Below are positions 24,301 through 37,069 of a stretch of 64,000 bases of DNA, one piece after another (within the stretch, counting starts at the first letter, position 1; each line of letters begins with the position of its first letter). Both the position numbers and the translations under genes were made by a program. Below the pieces are notes generated by a model. It made no database searches, had not been told where the DNA came from, and saw only the letters and a list, made by a program, of their open reading frames with translations. The stretch comes from Zychaea mexicana (Eukaryota > Mucoromycota > Mucoromycetes > Mucorales > Lichtheimiaceae): the NCBI RefSeq assembly GCF_025766255.1, contig NW_026516751.1:1-64000 (forward strand), given 5' to 3'.

Positions 24301-25067
24301 GATTGCTGTTACTATCCGCTGTCGCTGTTTTTTTCCCGCTTGCACCATCCTCTTCATCGTCACTTGTATATTCATCCAGTAGAAATTCATCATTGTCGTC
24401 TTCGTCGTTGCCTTTCTTTTTCTTATCCGAACCATTCGTCTTTTGACGCTTGTTCCAGCGAGGGTAGCCATCCCCGAAAACATAACCAGTTTTGGAATCC
24501 TCTTGTTGCCGAGCATATTGTATACGTTTCTTTAATTCTTTTCGACGTTCTTTTCGTAATGCTTCTCGTTGTTCTTCGGCTTTGTTTGTAACCTGAAAAG
24601 CCCTGAGCCAGTCAGGTTCTTGTTCGTCGTTGTCTTTTCCATGTGTGTCTATTTATTTTTTGCGTAAGTACACTTGGCTTAATTTTCTCTCTCCCTCTCT
24701 CTCTGTTCTGTCCCTTCTTTCGCTTTGTTAGTTATTTAAGCGACCCATACTTTGCTTATTATCCGTTTTGGGGTTTTCAGTGTCAGGATTGTCTTGATCT
24801 TTAAGCCATCGAAGCGATCCACAGATCAAGCTAAGCGATTTGCCCTGAAAGCCATTTTTTTTAGTTTTGATCGATCGATTAACTGATCAAGTAGATCGCG
24901 CGCGCAGCTCACTTCGTTTTTTTAAAAAGAACAGCAACACCTACAGTACCGGTGGGACTTTCAAAGATTCCAATCTTGCCCTGAGAGAGTGTAGTGTAAA
25001 GCGAATTCATAAAGTCATTTTGGATCGTATAAGGCTGGTACGGGAACCCATAATCACGATCGACCAT
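21306..25067 (-). CDS. CHL1: Chl1/DDX11-type iron-sulfur DNA helicase, 13 exons, about 858 aa
   Basis: This is a superfamily 2 DNA helicase of the XPD/FANCJ group that supports sister-chromatid cohesion and genome stability in the nucleus. Exons are 25067-24945, 24844-24751, 24648-24270, 24154-24076, 23960-23771, 23680-23601, 23518-23423, 23318-22599, 22526-22356, 22244-22011, 21902-21826, 21735-21581 and 21484-21306. All phases agree. Motifs in order are the Q-motif region FPYQPYTIQ, Walker A FESPTGT/GKSLSL split by the first intron, [13 protein letters not shown], and four cysteines (NACI, EACL, ARCSYLP, GICPYYG) for the 4Fe-4S cluster. [25 protein letters not shown] and [14 protein letters not shown] follow. 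The start at 25067 ([11 protein letters not shown]) is preferred over one 17 codons upstream. The exact acceptor of exon 6 is ambiguous, since three in-frame AGs lie within 11 bases. The length matches the yeast protein closely. Confidence 0.95.
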
Positions 25068-25118
25068 TTTATGTGTGGTAAAAAAGAATGGAAAATTGAT
25101 AGACAGCGGAGGAGGCAA

Positions 25119-25972
25119 ACTTTCAGATAAATTTGACCTTCATGGTAGATCTAATATTTGTGGTGCTATCATGTGTTTGAATAATCAAACATGCTCAAAG
25201 AAGTGAAACGGATCAATTTTATTATTCGTATACATATGAATTGATATACAAAAATAAGCGCAACGTCTTTGGTACCAAGCGCTGACGAGAAGTAGCTAAT
25301 GCAAAAGCCGAGAATCGATACTTGAATTTTCTAACATGAGGCCATCTTAACCGTGTACTTTCATAAGATTCCTGTTACAAAACTGCTTTTCTAACTAGAT
25401 GTCATATACGTGCAGCCTGTCCAAACTACAGTTGCTTCCACACTCGGTATATCATGACGACGGATATTTAAGCAAAGCAAAACCTTAGAGAATGACGCAT
25501 TCTAAGATGTAAAGAAAAGGCTCAATAATGATCAATGTTGCACCAAAGTAAATCTCTGCGAATGTTGAGGCAACAAGATCTTAGACGTCTAATAGAGAAG
25601 AACTCTGAAATATGCTTTTTTTATGATAATATAATATATGAAGGAAATGTACTTTGCCTGGAAGGGGAGAGAGAGAGAGGAATGTTGTGATGGAACGGAT
25701 TTGAGGAATAAAACGTAGAGGGCGGGAACAGAGTAGGAAACAAATGTTCAAATGATTCTAGACGAGAGAAGCGTGCGAGTGGTGGGAAGAAGAAGAAGAG
25801 AGAAACGAAAAGGAAGCTCGATGGCTTGTGTATGTACATGAAAGAGAAAGGATTATGAATATAGAGAATACTAGAAAAAAACACATCTAAAACAGAAGCA
25901 GGATGAATAATTAAGGGAGGAAAGTGTTGTGCAATGTAGAGAAAATAAGAAAAGAGAATATGCTAAAGAAGC
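25119..25972. other. Intergenic spacer between CHL1 and the fucosyltransferase-like gene
   Basis: This spacer is about 850 bases of AT-rich DNA between the 5' end of CHL1 and the 3' end of the next gene on the same strand. It must carry the CHL1 promoter. I see a GA run (25669-25680) and no gene. Confidence 0.45.
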
Positions 25973-28081
25973 TTATGCATCGAACTCTCGTCGTTCAATC
26001 ATTTCATCGACGATCGCATGTCGGAACTGCTTAATATAATTCTAAGCAAACAAACAAAGCAACCGCGTTAGCATCTACAAACAAACCCGAATACTAGGAT
26101 CATTAGGTCTTACCGAGAATGTGGATGTTCGGGTGCCCACAAAACGCTCGGCCCAGGAACACAGGGTCGCATCCACAAACATGACAAGGTATTCGGTAAG
26201 ATCCTTTTTGGGATCCAAAGGTGACCTCACGTTGGTCAATGGAATTCTCCAATCGCGAGGAAAGTCGTCCATGAAGAAGGTGCAGGGGAATGCATCGATT
26301 ATAGGTTTCAACTCCTTATTCTGACGAGGAGTCTCTGCATCCGTGGCAACATACAGTACCATTTCATTCCGCTTCGCACACTCGCTGAGTCGTGTTGCCA
26401 GATCCATCTGTGACAATTCCTTACGCAGCTCATAAGGTGCCTTGGGTAGCGGGAACAGCTTGTGTCTTGGAACGGTTGGTTGTGTGGCATTAATCTTGTT
26501 GGTTGAGCCAATCAGGTCGTCCGTCGTCGTCTCGTTGCCTGTCATGATATCCCAGATCTGGTGGACAAATTCAGGCACTCGGTCTTTGAGCTTCTTGAGA
26601 AAGACACCATCGCCGGCGCGGACATGGGCGGCGACAAAGCGTGGCAATTCGTACTCCTCTTGTTCCTGATCTTCTTTTTCCTGCGCTTGGTAAGGGTCAA
26701 GTGGCACGAGCTCGCTTTCCTCCTTTTCGATTCCGTTTAATAGCTGCCCCAGTATCATGGCCGATGCTTCGCCAATGGCCGGATGCCGGAAAATAAGCGC
26801 TTGTTCGATCCGGAGCCGGTACTCGTCGCTTTCGTCCGAGTCGAGTTCTAATCGGTCGTAGCCAAAGATGCCATAAAAGTGCAGTAGCCGTTGCTGAATG
26901 CCATCCAATTCTCGAAGCGATATTTCGTATTGGTAGCGCAGGTTGCGTGGATCACCATCTTTCTCGTAGATATGCCATTGGTATCTCTAGTGGCGTTGTA
27001 TATATGAACATGTGTACGTTAGTATCTTGCTTTTGTTACGATATTTAGAACTGTTTTCTTCCCTCTCCCTCCAAATGTTTCTGCGGCACCCACACACACG
27101 GAGCCCCTTAATTCTTTTTCTTTCACTGTCCCTTGAACCGATTGCTTAATTGACCAGTAGACAACCATATTCCAATATCGCTTGCATACGTGCACGCATA
27201 CACGCACGCATACACGCACGCATATACATGCAATATGTATGGATTGGCCATTTGATCGGTTGGGTAAATCTGGAACCTCATTCTCCCCGATCCGCAACTC
27301 TTGATGTTGATAATAAATCAAAGTCCACCCCTTAACTTACCGTGTTGTCCTGCATCAGATACAACTCTTCTTCTGGTAGATCAAGTTCTTTCTGCAAGGC
27401 CACTAGCGACATATCCGACCGTTCCATGATATTGATGCCTAGACCGCCTTCATCTTCACTGCGCGTCAATCGATGCAAATCCGTTGCCCAGCTCCAAGGC
27501 AACATGGCATACGTAGTGAAATTATAGCATCCAAAAGCGACTTCTTCACCTTGCCAAACAGGTTCCTCAGGAATTACGTTGCCTTCAACATCGAAACAAC
27601 GATCTTGGAATTGATCGTCGGTCATGTTGGCCAGTACACGATAGAGTCCCGGAGCAGGTGACCAGCCATTAGCACTTCCCAAGAACATGGGTGGCACAAT
27701 CAAGGTTCGATTCAAATATTTCGCCAATAATGCAGCATTTAAAAGCGTGCTGCGTTGATTCGAGAATCGAGAGTAAGGTAAATACGTCAAATACTTTTCG
27801 TCGCTCGTAGGTACATGTTCAATAGCTTGTGGTTGAGGACTCTTGAGGAATCTCGGTGATCCATTTTTATCATCGTTGTCGCCGGTGTCATAGCCATTTG
27901 TACTGCCGTTGTTGTTCATAAATTCGTTGTAATTGTCTGTGGACCACTGCAGTAACCGGCTCGGAAGAGGTATGCCGTCATATTGATACCGTACAAGTTG
28001 AAGTGAAATCATCAACAGTGAGAACACTATCATGATGACTAGAACTGTTTTCTTTCGTGGATTTGTTTTTAGTAAAAACAT
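25973..28081 (-). CDS. O-fucosyltransferase-like type II membrane glycosyltransferase, 3 exons, 560 aa
   Basis: This is probably a Golgi/ER glycosyltransferase with an O-FucT-like fold. Exons are 28081-27341, 26986-26114 and 26041-25973, in frame, with an unusually long first intron (354 nt). An N-terminal signal anchor (about residues 12-31, TVLVIMIVFSLLMISLQLV) follows a short basic tail. After a variable stem, the catalytic part starts at KYLTYLPYSRFSNQRSTLLN, then LNRTLIVPP. The later HVRAGDGVFLKKLKDRVPEF holds the conserved His-x-Arg and Gly typical of GDP-fucose binding. It ends with an AHxRAG-to-ATDAETP type second lobe (YVATDAETPRQ), then FVGTRTSTFS. Donor and acceptor sugars are inferred from fold only. 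Many fungi have this protein as uncharacterised. Confidence 0.78.
27191..27231. repeat. 12-bp tandem repeat inside an intron
   Basis: A unit acgcatacacgc is repeated exactly twice with a third partial copy, inside the long first intron of the glycosyltransferase gene. It looks like a minisatellite and partly explains that intron's length. Confidence 0.75.
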
Positions 28082-31000
28082 GGCTCTTTGTGATTTTCGG
28101 CGGCATTCAACAGGACCAAAAGGGAAAATGAGTTATTTAATAGAGGAAGAAAGACGGAAAAGGGAGTGTGGAAGAAAAAAAGGAAGAAACAAGGTGGGTT
28201 AGGTGACACGACGAATTGACCGAAACCACTGCGTCCTAGGAAACCTGACTTTCAACATACGCACTTATTACGCTAAAGCGTACAACACAAAAAAGATAAC
28301 TAATAAAGACATGGTTGACATCACTCACTTTTCCACTCTTTTCCATTATTGCCTCCTTTAGAAACCATCACAATGGGTCTACACAGTAGACTAGCCATAA
28401 AACTATAAGGAGAGGTAGGTAGAGGTACGCTAAGAAGGGAGAGTGGGGCGAGGGCGCAATAATAAGGAGCGGGGGTTGTTTGAAGGGCCTGATTAAGTGC
28501 TATGTTATTTCTATACGAATTGCAGCACTTATTTGTAACTTGTGCGGAGCCCTTTCCCTGTAGTAGTAGTCGAAGAGGAAATAAAATACTGAACGTTGAA
28601 GCGTGGTGACACAAAAAGGTGGCCACACAAAATGCGAATAGCGCATATTAAAAAAAGCTTGTACGCACGTAGCGAGCAAATACGTGTGTGTATCACAACT
28701 TTTTTCCTTCGCTTCCAATTCCGCATTGCCGGTTATATATTCCTTGTAGATACACAACTTTTTTCGCTTTACGCACAAACAGCAATAAATAGTCGTATGG
28801 AACATGCAGAATTGTTCTTTATAATGAGGCACACAACGAAATGTTCTGTATTTAGTTTATTGTAATGGTAATTAAGGAAAGAAGAAAAGAATTATACTAA
28901 ACTCTTCCTTCCTCCTAGTTTGGCAATTTCTATTAATTGAGAAAGAGAAAAGAAAAAGGAGAATTATAACAAACACGGTGCGCGGGAGTCTTATAGTATG
29001 TATGCCTTCTCAGTACCTAGTAATACATCAATAGTAGTAGTAGTTCTTAGAGAGCTAGAATAAAAGAAATGCGCTGCAGAGAAACTACAAGATGAGATAC
29101 ATGAAGAAGTAGACAGTCTTTTTTACGGGTATAGTTATCGATACTAATATTGCACGTGTTTTGTTTACAAAATGAACTTTTCATTGTATGTTATACGAGT
29201 TTAACGTTTATCAACGTTGCTGAAGGCATCAGATCGATGTCATCTGGGTTAGAGCTACATCATTACGTACGCAGTGACAGTAGGTGGTAGTAGCAGTGGG
29301 GTAGATATAGTTTTTCTCTCTATACGCGTACTCGATATATCCTCTGCACAAAAAACTCTGATTCTACGAGTCATTCTTAAATGTCAGCTCTTAGGGATTT
29401 ATACGAGCCAAATTGCTCTACAGCATATATCATGACTGGCATATCATCTGGCATCATCGCGTTGTTTGTTTCTATTACTCTTACTACGTAGCATTATGAT
29501 TTGGAATGAGGGACTTGCAACAGGGGGCTTCTCAATAACAAAGCTTGACTCGGGTGTGTTAGTTGCAGGATCGGCTTTGTGCTGTATCATACAAAGTGGT
29601 AAGTGGCCTGATAATTGATGGGCGCGGATGGGGTCCCTTGATGTTCTTTTCTCTCTCTCTCTGTGTGTGTATGTGTCTGGCTGTCTGTAGTACAATGATT
29701 GGAGAAAAAGAGAGTTTGAATCGGTGCATTAATCATTTGCCCCTTCCCCCGCCAATCGCCGCTCGCTTGTTGCCGTCGCCGCTGCCATGATTGTTGATTC
29801 TAAGTGATTTGATTTACTATTTATCGTCAAGCAAATACACACGTGTCGCACTATCAATGCTAAAAAAAGCAATATGAAATATCGGGCTCTTCCGAATCAC
29901 TGGGTTAACTTTTAAACACATCACACAAGGAGGGGAACAAATGTAAGCGTTTTTTCTCTAACATGAACTGATATAACCAATAGTAAACACGCGGTCAGAT
30001 ACTAATATGCACATATAATTTGCTAGACAACTTGTGTTATGGCAAAAGTACCATTTCCGTAATAAAGCGAAGCATATTTGAAATGCGATCATTTCTTCTT
30101 TGAAACATTGACGCTACTAATAATTGTAGTCTTGTAAGTTTATCAGGCCCCTTCTCTCTATCACCAAAAGGCTTTATGTTTGCAGCAGCGCATATTAAGC
30201 GGCACTCAATTCAAAGCATAAGCAGTTCTGCTAGTACAGAAGAAGCACTGATTTTATTGTTTCTCATTGGTAAAGTATCATAGCATACCAGTGGGTTTCA
30301 CAAGCATCTGTCAAGAGTGAGCAGTGAATGACCGCCGCCTGACTGACTTTTCAAGAACACAGTGACTACCCAATGGTGATCCCATAACTCAACGTAATCA
30401 ATTTGGTTGCAAAATCAAGTATCAAGGATTGAGTGGCATTAGCCATCAGTATACATACTAGCTCTATAGAAATTTTAAACGTTAGCTCTTTCATGCTTTT
30501 AGTATGTGATAAAACAGACATTCTCGTTAACCTAGAAGGAAAAACACGTCAAATACCTCATTGGAGCATTACCTACAAGAGATACAGTGTCTCGCTGACA
30601 AGAATAGACTTGAAAGAATTTTGGCGTCATCAGTGCTAGCTTGCCTGCCACATCCCCATTGTATATTCAAACCTAAGTAGTTCGTCAAACTATTATGACA
30701 GCTTACATATGTAGAAAACAACGTGGGTTGTCATTTTCTAGGTACTTGGTGAGCTTGCCTAGGGAGAAGCAGCAATAGCAGTCTTAGAGTAGAGGCGTAC
30801 GTGCAGCAGTAAATTCAGCATCTCCGGAAGCAGTGTCTTTAAGAACATACTATCCCCAACCGATATCTCCAGCAGCGTCAATGGCCTCTGCCTGATCATC
30901 TAACGCCACTATAATGGATTCTATTGATCTATGTTATCCGAGGCAGTAAGACCAAAAGAATTGATCGAAAAGGATAGACAAAAAGTAGCAGACCGCGAAG

Positions 31001-34000
31001 ATAAATGGCGCCTAAGCGCCGGAAAGACTCTAAATAAACAGATTCAGAAGCTAGTGACGCAACGTCAAGTCATGTATTTCTTTCGTGTGGAGGTGTGAGT
31101 AGGGGCTGATATATAGAGAGATTGGAATGTAAGGCTCTTAAGGAAACCGATGACGTGCCCATATTCTTTTCTTTTACTACTCTCAATGAATACAGTCATT
31201 TAGTCCTTTGCACTTTATGCTTCTTGATCCAGTCGATACAGTATGGCATGGATACTTATTAGATGATGCGGAGCTCGACGAAATCCAGTTATAAAGCAAC
31301 CCAGCTTCCACCATGGTAGATTGAAAGAAATCGAAGATTCTTTCCACATCCAAAATCTGTGTTTGGGCCTCCCGTTTTACGTATCCGAAAGGCTACAAAC
31401 GGCAATTTGTATCTATTGAATGCAAGGCAAGGTGAGGAAGAAGTGTTAAAAGCGTTGCATATAATGATATTTTTTAACGTCTTTCCAACCAGTGTTTTGA
31501 AACCCTAATAAATATATATATTGATTTGGCCCTATTTTTCCTCCTATTCTACGGTAAGTACAACCACAACGATAGAATCAACGACGACTTATAGTCTATT
31601 CGACTAATCTTGACGACGTCAATTATCACACTCAATGCGAACAACAGAGACTCAAAAATTTCTGGAACCATAAAGACGAAATTTGGATGTGACAAGTATG
31701 ATATATTACAAGGTTTGCACCAAACCAAGAGACGAGGAAGGGATACTCCTATTATGGCGTATTTGACTCGATATCATCAAATGCTTCGATAGTTCTCCAA
31801 CTGTTACAGCCACCAGTCTGTAAGTTCTCAATCCTTCAGTTTTTTTTGCTGTGATAACACGTTTTCTATACTAATCAATTTTTCTACTATTGATTTCCAT
31901 ATATAATGAATGTAAAAGCAGAAATGAAGCAACAAGACCGTCTTTAGCATCAAGACTATCTTATCGCGTGGACGATAACGATTATAATTGGCTCTTGATG
32001 CTCTGCTTTATATGTATTTCTGTGCAGAACGTTTGATCTGGGCGGCATTTCATTGACAGAACCAGTCAAGGAAAGAGTAGTGTCGAGGCAGGCATGTAGT
32101 GTCTCAAAATACACAAGAACATGTTGGTGGGTGATCGAACGTATCAATTCAGATCAACTTCGCAAGGTTGGAGCTTACGGTTTTGTTATTTTCGGTGAGA
32201 GGAAGAAGAAGGCGATAAGACATATATTTCTACTATACATTAGTGGTTACCGTAATGATACCTTGGCTGGCTGGCAAAAGCATACATTCGGCATTAGCGC
32301 TGTTATATTGGCCAGTATATACATTGGATTTGTATGCCCAGTTTGTCGCCTTGGATTCTCCTGTCGGATACATTGGTCGTATAACCAAATAACAGACTGG
32401 TGTGTATTCCAAGCAAACATGGAATTATGCGCATAGCAAATATTCCCCTTGCTGCGTGCACATGGCTTAAGCGGCGAGGGAGTTGGTCCAAGAAACAGCT
32501 AACATTGGCAGTAATGACAATGATCCTTCTTCACCACAACCATAAGCTTCTGGAGCGGACAAGGCAGTAACCCAATACGTGTTAAAGTTTCAAGGTGTCA
32601 GCCTGCAGGAATCATAATTTCCCTCTACGAAAAAAGACCTTGTCACTTCCTGTATATGTTAGACTCAAAAAGTATTACATTTCCTTAAATGCCACCCATA
32701 GTAAAGGGGTGGCAACAATTTGTGTAGCTGCAAAAAACACCTCATTGCTTCTCGCTCCCCATCCCATATATCGAAAACACGACGTGGAATATCTACTATA
32801 TCTACTTGATACTCCTGTACATACAGCAGCTTACATCTATGTAATACTAGAGCTCTGCATCTTGAATCCACAGCAGTTAGTAGCTTTTAAAGCAAAGTGG
32901 AAAGCACCATGTTGGTAGAATCGATGCTTTATCAAATATGGGTGTATCATAGTCTGCATATTTCACTTCATCATTAGCATTATCACGACTTCAGCTGATA
33001 GCACCCTGTGGTTTTAGTACGTGAGTTGTTACGCGCTACATGTACCTGCATGTACTGCGGCTAAATGTAGTTCATCAATACTTTTTTTACTGAATCCATG
33101 TTAACCATATATATAGAGCTGCCCCTGTGATATACTTGAATCCTATACATTAAGCATTGCCATGTCCGACCTAACTTTTTACTCCAAAGATCTTTCTAAC
33201 TGCCCCAATAACTTGCACAAGTAGATTGGGTACAGGAGACTATCCCAGTTTTGAACTTAAAGCATTAAAAAAGGTTCATATATGCAATGCGAATTCTTGT
33301 TGCTGTTGTCCAACTGATCTCCAATTGCTTTGCTTTGTTGCGCCAAGGGGGGGGTTACGGGAAGTACAGTAGACAGTAGTGTTTGTAATGATACGGCGTG
33401 TTTATGTTGTAGCGCTTTCTTTTTGCTGTAGACGTCCGGGGGGAGGGGTTGTGGGGTGGGTGCGGAGAAACTTCTGAATGCTACGCTTGTGGTGTTTGAG
33501 GAAAAACCAGCATCTTGGGTCCTGTATCATGGTTGCTAAAAAGACCATGTTTAGGTTTTTTTTACGAGAACTGGGAAGACAGATTGGATGGCGTGCATAC
33601 ATTGTGCTGTGCGCGATCTCCTTGTTTTCTTGTTGGGACTCTGAAGGTGGTTAGAAGCAATGTAGCGTGGGGAAAATGCTACTGCTATGCTAATTTTTTT
33701 CATACAATAGCAACAATTTGCACATGATACATACTTTCTGTTCTCCAATGTATAGAGACATGCACACGAGAGGATCCACAATGCAATTCGATACCCGGGG
33801 ACGAAAAAAGAAGAAAGTGAAGAAAAGTAATAAAAGAGGCAAAATAGTAGAGAGATCTCGAATTCTTTGTGATCTCGTCCGCTGGACGAAGATCATGATT
33901 TCATTTATCTTTGTGCTACTGCCCTGCATGTGCTGCTACACAGCTGCTAGTGTATCATATACTGCGCAGTAAACGTGCCTTTAAGCTTTGAAACTACCCA

Positions 34001-35059
34001 GGTTGAAAAAGGGCGTGTGTATCAAATAAAGAAACAATCGCTAGTACATAGATAGTGCGCTATATTTGAAACAAGACCTTGACCCGTTAGTAGCACACAC
34101 CGCTCACCATTTACACCGCCTAAAAGTGTTTCGAAACGTACCATGCATGATCAATCCTCGATCATACCATAGCATTTATGGTTCTGTACTACAAACTCTG
34201 TTACCCCACTTATAGTATACTGGTATGTTACAGAACGTAACAGTATAAATAAATAGAGTACATAAATAAAAGATACAGTACATATGCACGGGTTTGTTAT
34301 CTCTTCTTTGCTAAATAGGATTACTTGTATGTTTGTTATTGCAGACAACTTGAAATTTGAGCAGCAATGTGGCGGGGCACGTTGTTGTTCTAACCCGATA
34401 TTAAAAGATAGATGCGTTCGCTCTAACCTCTTGTTTATTCTCAGAATCCAACGAAAAATTAAAAGATACCATCATTGACTGTAATACATCAACAGAAGAA
34501 ATTCAAAGCACATAGCTCTGTATGTAGTACAAATGATATATTTGCAGTGAACGCTATCAATATTACATACTTTACTACACTTTGTTGGCGTTTTTTTTAG
34601 TTTGATATGGGTTTTGCACTCAGTGATAGATTGTTGTGTTGCCACGAGCAACAGTCAGTCGGATTGAACACTTTGCACACCAATAAACTTAATTTGTTTT
34701 TGACTAACTAAGTATACTAAGTGACCTAAAAATATAATCATAATAGCTGTACTAGCTTACAGTCCCTTTGCAATAGTCTACAATGATAGTTTTCCGCCGT
34801 TGCCTTCCAAAAGTAAAGCCAAATATATTACAAGGAGTCTAGGCTATATGATCAAGTTGTCACTAAAGGACGGTGATGACGATGGGCTGAGAAAGAAGAA
34901 CCAAGTGATATTATAGAAAGAAGTAGAAAGAATAATATACAGAAAAGTGTGTGTGAGGTGTTGAGATGGTGAATGATATTGATGATGAATGTAATGATGG
35001 TGTTGATTCTCCCCATGCCCAAGCGTTCCTTGCTGTTGCGAAACATGCTCCAGTTGAGT
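28082..35059. other. 7-kb gene-poor region
   Basis: The first 60-100 bases upstream of 28081 belong to the glycosyltransferase promoter. The rest has no gene I can support. Simple repeats occur (tctctctctctctgtgtgtgt near 29650). Between about 30.4 and 32.9 kb several frames look coding for 15-50 codons and then break. The clearest block is listed separately at 30781-31294. A 63-codon frame at 33781-33972 (basic start, one hydrophobic segment) overlaps a similar frame on the other strand, and I cannot choose between them. Confidence 0.45.
30781..31294 (+). pseudogene. Decayed protein-coding fragment of unknown family
   Basis: Three consecutive coding-looking segments follow each other in changing frames. 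First is AAVNSASPEAVSLRTYYPQP (about 30807-30870), broken by a stop. Then a lysine/glutamate-rich helical stretch, AVRPKELIEKDRQKVADRED and on (about 30942-31090). Then, after what looks like an intron ending acag at 31194, FMLLDPVDTVWHGYLLDDAE (about 31213-31272), followed shortly by a stop. One frame change and at least one stop are needed to join them. I recognise no family. It could be a dead host gene or a transposon remnant. Confidence 0.35.
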
Positions 35060-36630
35060 TTACACGTTTTCCAAAGTTCGAACCAGGTTATCACGATGAA
35101 TAACGCACTCGGCATCCATATATCCAATGATGTTGGTGATATCCTGGCTGTGACAGCCGCGTATACGCTCGATCTCCGGGCTCGAATAATTCACCAGACC
35201 TTTACCAACTTCCACTTCCTCCACTTGGCCATCCTCATTTTCTCTGCGATGGATAATTACGACAGCTTGATTGGCGACGAAACTGTTTTCGACAGCGACA
35301 ACGCCAGCAGCAAACAAGCTCGAACGCTGCTTCTTGGATACAACCGCTTTCATTGCGCCACCATCAATATAGATTCGGCCTGCAGTATGTAATCCGTGTT
35401 TGATCCACCACTTGCGATCGTATAATGGGTTATCCTTGGCAGTAAAGAGGGTATGGAGTGGCAAATTTCGTGCAGGCAAATTGTCACCTGTGACTACAGC
35501 AAGCTCGTGCGGCGTGATTAGTGTTCCCGCGTCGTCGGCTTGTATGATCTTCATAATATTGTCTGGCTTAGCGCCATGTGTGATGACTGTGCGTACGCCT
35601 GCAGCCGTGGCAAGATCGGCTGCAATTAGTTTGGTGGACATGCCGCCTGTACCTAACGAGGATCCGCGCGATGCCACTGACACTGTATATATTTATGAGT
35701 AAAAATTCCATCCACCCACCATGCCTTCCTTCTTCTTAAGAAGGTATAAAGCTAGTTAACCTACCTTGTTCTCGTAGCACTTGAATATCATGACACACAG
35801 ATACATTCTTAGCATCCGGATTTGTGCGAGGGTTGTCAGTGTATAAGCAATCGACATCGGTCAACAAAAACAGATAATCTGCTTTAAGCATGCCAGCGGT
35901 TATAGCGGAGAGGGTGTCGTTGTCGCCGAACCGAATTTCCTATCAATATTTGGATAGATGGCTGTCAGCATTTTCCAGATCATCGCACACACATCCACAC
36001 CCCAGTTATTCCGATCCTCGCTTCTGTAGTAGTAATACGTACTTGTGGACAAATGGTATCGTTTTCATTCACGATCGGAACCACACCAATATCCAGAATC
36101 TCCTCCAAGCAGCTGACTGCATTAAGGTATTGTGCTCGCTAATTAAAGAAAGTTTAGGGTCAATATGCATTGAACGCGAGAACAAATAGGAACACTCACA
36201 TCGGATAAATCATTTTTGGTTAACAACACCTGAGCAACAGGTTGGTGGAATTGGCCAAACAAATCATCATACAGTCGGATGAGTCGTCCTTGACCTACTG
36301 CAGCGACAGCCTACATGCACACCTACAATTTAGTATCGAATATGATAGCTAGTAGATAAGACCCGTACGTACCTGCAGTGTGGCCATTTTGGTAGGTCTG
36401 GCGTTCATATTCAGTCGTCGAAGACCAGTACCGACGGCAGCACTTGTTATCAGGACAACGCGGTGGCCGAGCGACTTGAGTTTCAAAACTGCCTCAACAA
36501 GGGACGACAAGTTTGACAGCACAGGGAAATGTGTTTGCTCATCGCAAATGGTGGTTGTGCCAACCTTGATTACAATGGTCAAGGAAGAGCGTGTTGGACG
36601 ATGACTGTTTTGATGATTCTTATAAATCAT
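35060..36630 (-). CDS. PRO1: Glutamate 5-kinase with PUA domain, 5 exons, 420 aa
   Basis: This enzyme catalyses the first step of proline synthesis, ATP + glutamate to glutamyl 5-phosphate, in the cytosol. Exons are 36630-36373, 36310-36200, 36138-36043, 35939-35765 and 35682-35060, and phases agree. The amino acid kinase domain starts [18 protein letters not shown], then [16 protein letters not shown], and [20 protein letters not shown] carries the Asn-Asp of the glutamate site. [22 protein letters not shown] and [15 protein letters not shown] (Lys of the nucleotide site) follow. The last 140 or so residues include [12 protein letters not shown] and form the PUA domain. It is not fused to the reductase, as usual in fungi. 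The start is uncertain: a 9-base first exon MNQ at 36743-36735 spliced to 36618 gives nearly the same N-terminus. Confidence 0.93.
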
Positions 36631-36743
36631 GGGAAATATGCAAGGTATATAGTCAAAAGAGATAAGAGTTAGCAAAAAAGAAAGAAGGGGATAAAGTTCA
36701 AAGTAAATATGTTATTTGTGGAAACCAAGCTTACTTGATTCAT

Positions 36744-37069
36744 GTGAGTCACCCATACCAAAAGCCACCTATCGTATTCAAGCTGTGTTCCGTAACCGCG
36801 GCTTGGGACAATGCGCAAAAGCTTATCGGAACTCCAAAATTGCCAGCTGTCATCTACACGTCGCCTGTTGCGCCGATGGAAAACATGGGCCGGGATTGGG
36901 GTGGGGGTAAATTTAGCGAAGGGATCGTCAACAACAAAAAAAACCTGGAACTGCCACGGTCTCGGAAGCATAAACGCTACAAGGGTTTACAATCCATGAG
37001 ATATATAAATATGCAACATGCCTAGTAGCAGAGAGTCTTAATAACTCTTTCACCCGAGATTTCTACAAT
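36744..37069. other. Divergent spacer PRO1 / secreted protein
   Basis: The spacer is 326 bases long. Overlapping open frames exist on both strands (36716-36910 and 36735-37025 plus; 36669-36971 minus). Codon patterns look reasonable in more than one of them but none has a recognisable family. A TATA-like atatataaat at 37001-37010 precedes the next gene by 60 bases. Confidence 0.35.
37001..37010 (+). promoter_or_regulatory. TATA box of the secreted-protein gene
   Basis: ATATATAAAT lies 60 bp before the start codon at 37070, the usual position for a fungal TATA box. This suggests strong or regulated transcription. Confidence 0.5.

Noticed and set aside
32053..32436. 127-codon frame with hydrophobic patches
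   Set aside because: It has no family motif and no upstream promoter or splice continuity, and a different frame looks equally coding in its second half. It probably belongs to the decayed block.
33690..33972. Two overlapping membrane-like frames on opposite strands
   Set aside because: They are mirror images of one basic/pyrimidine-rich tract, and neither has homology-like features or a supported start.
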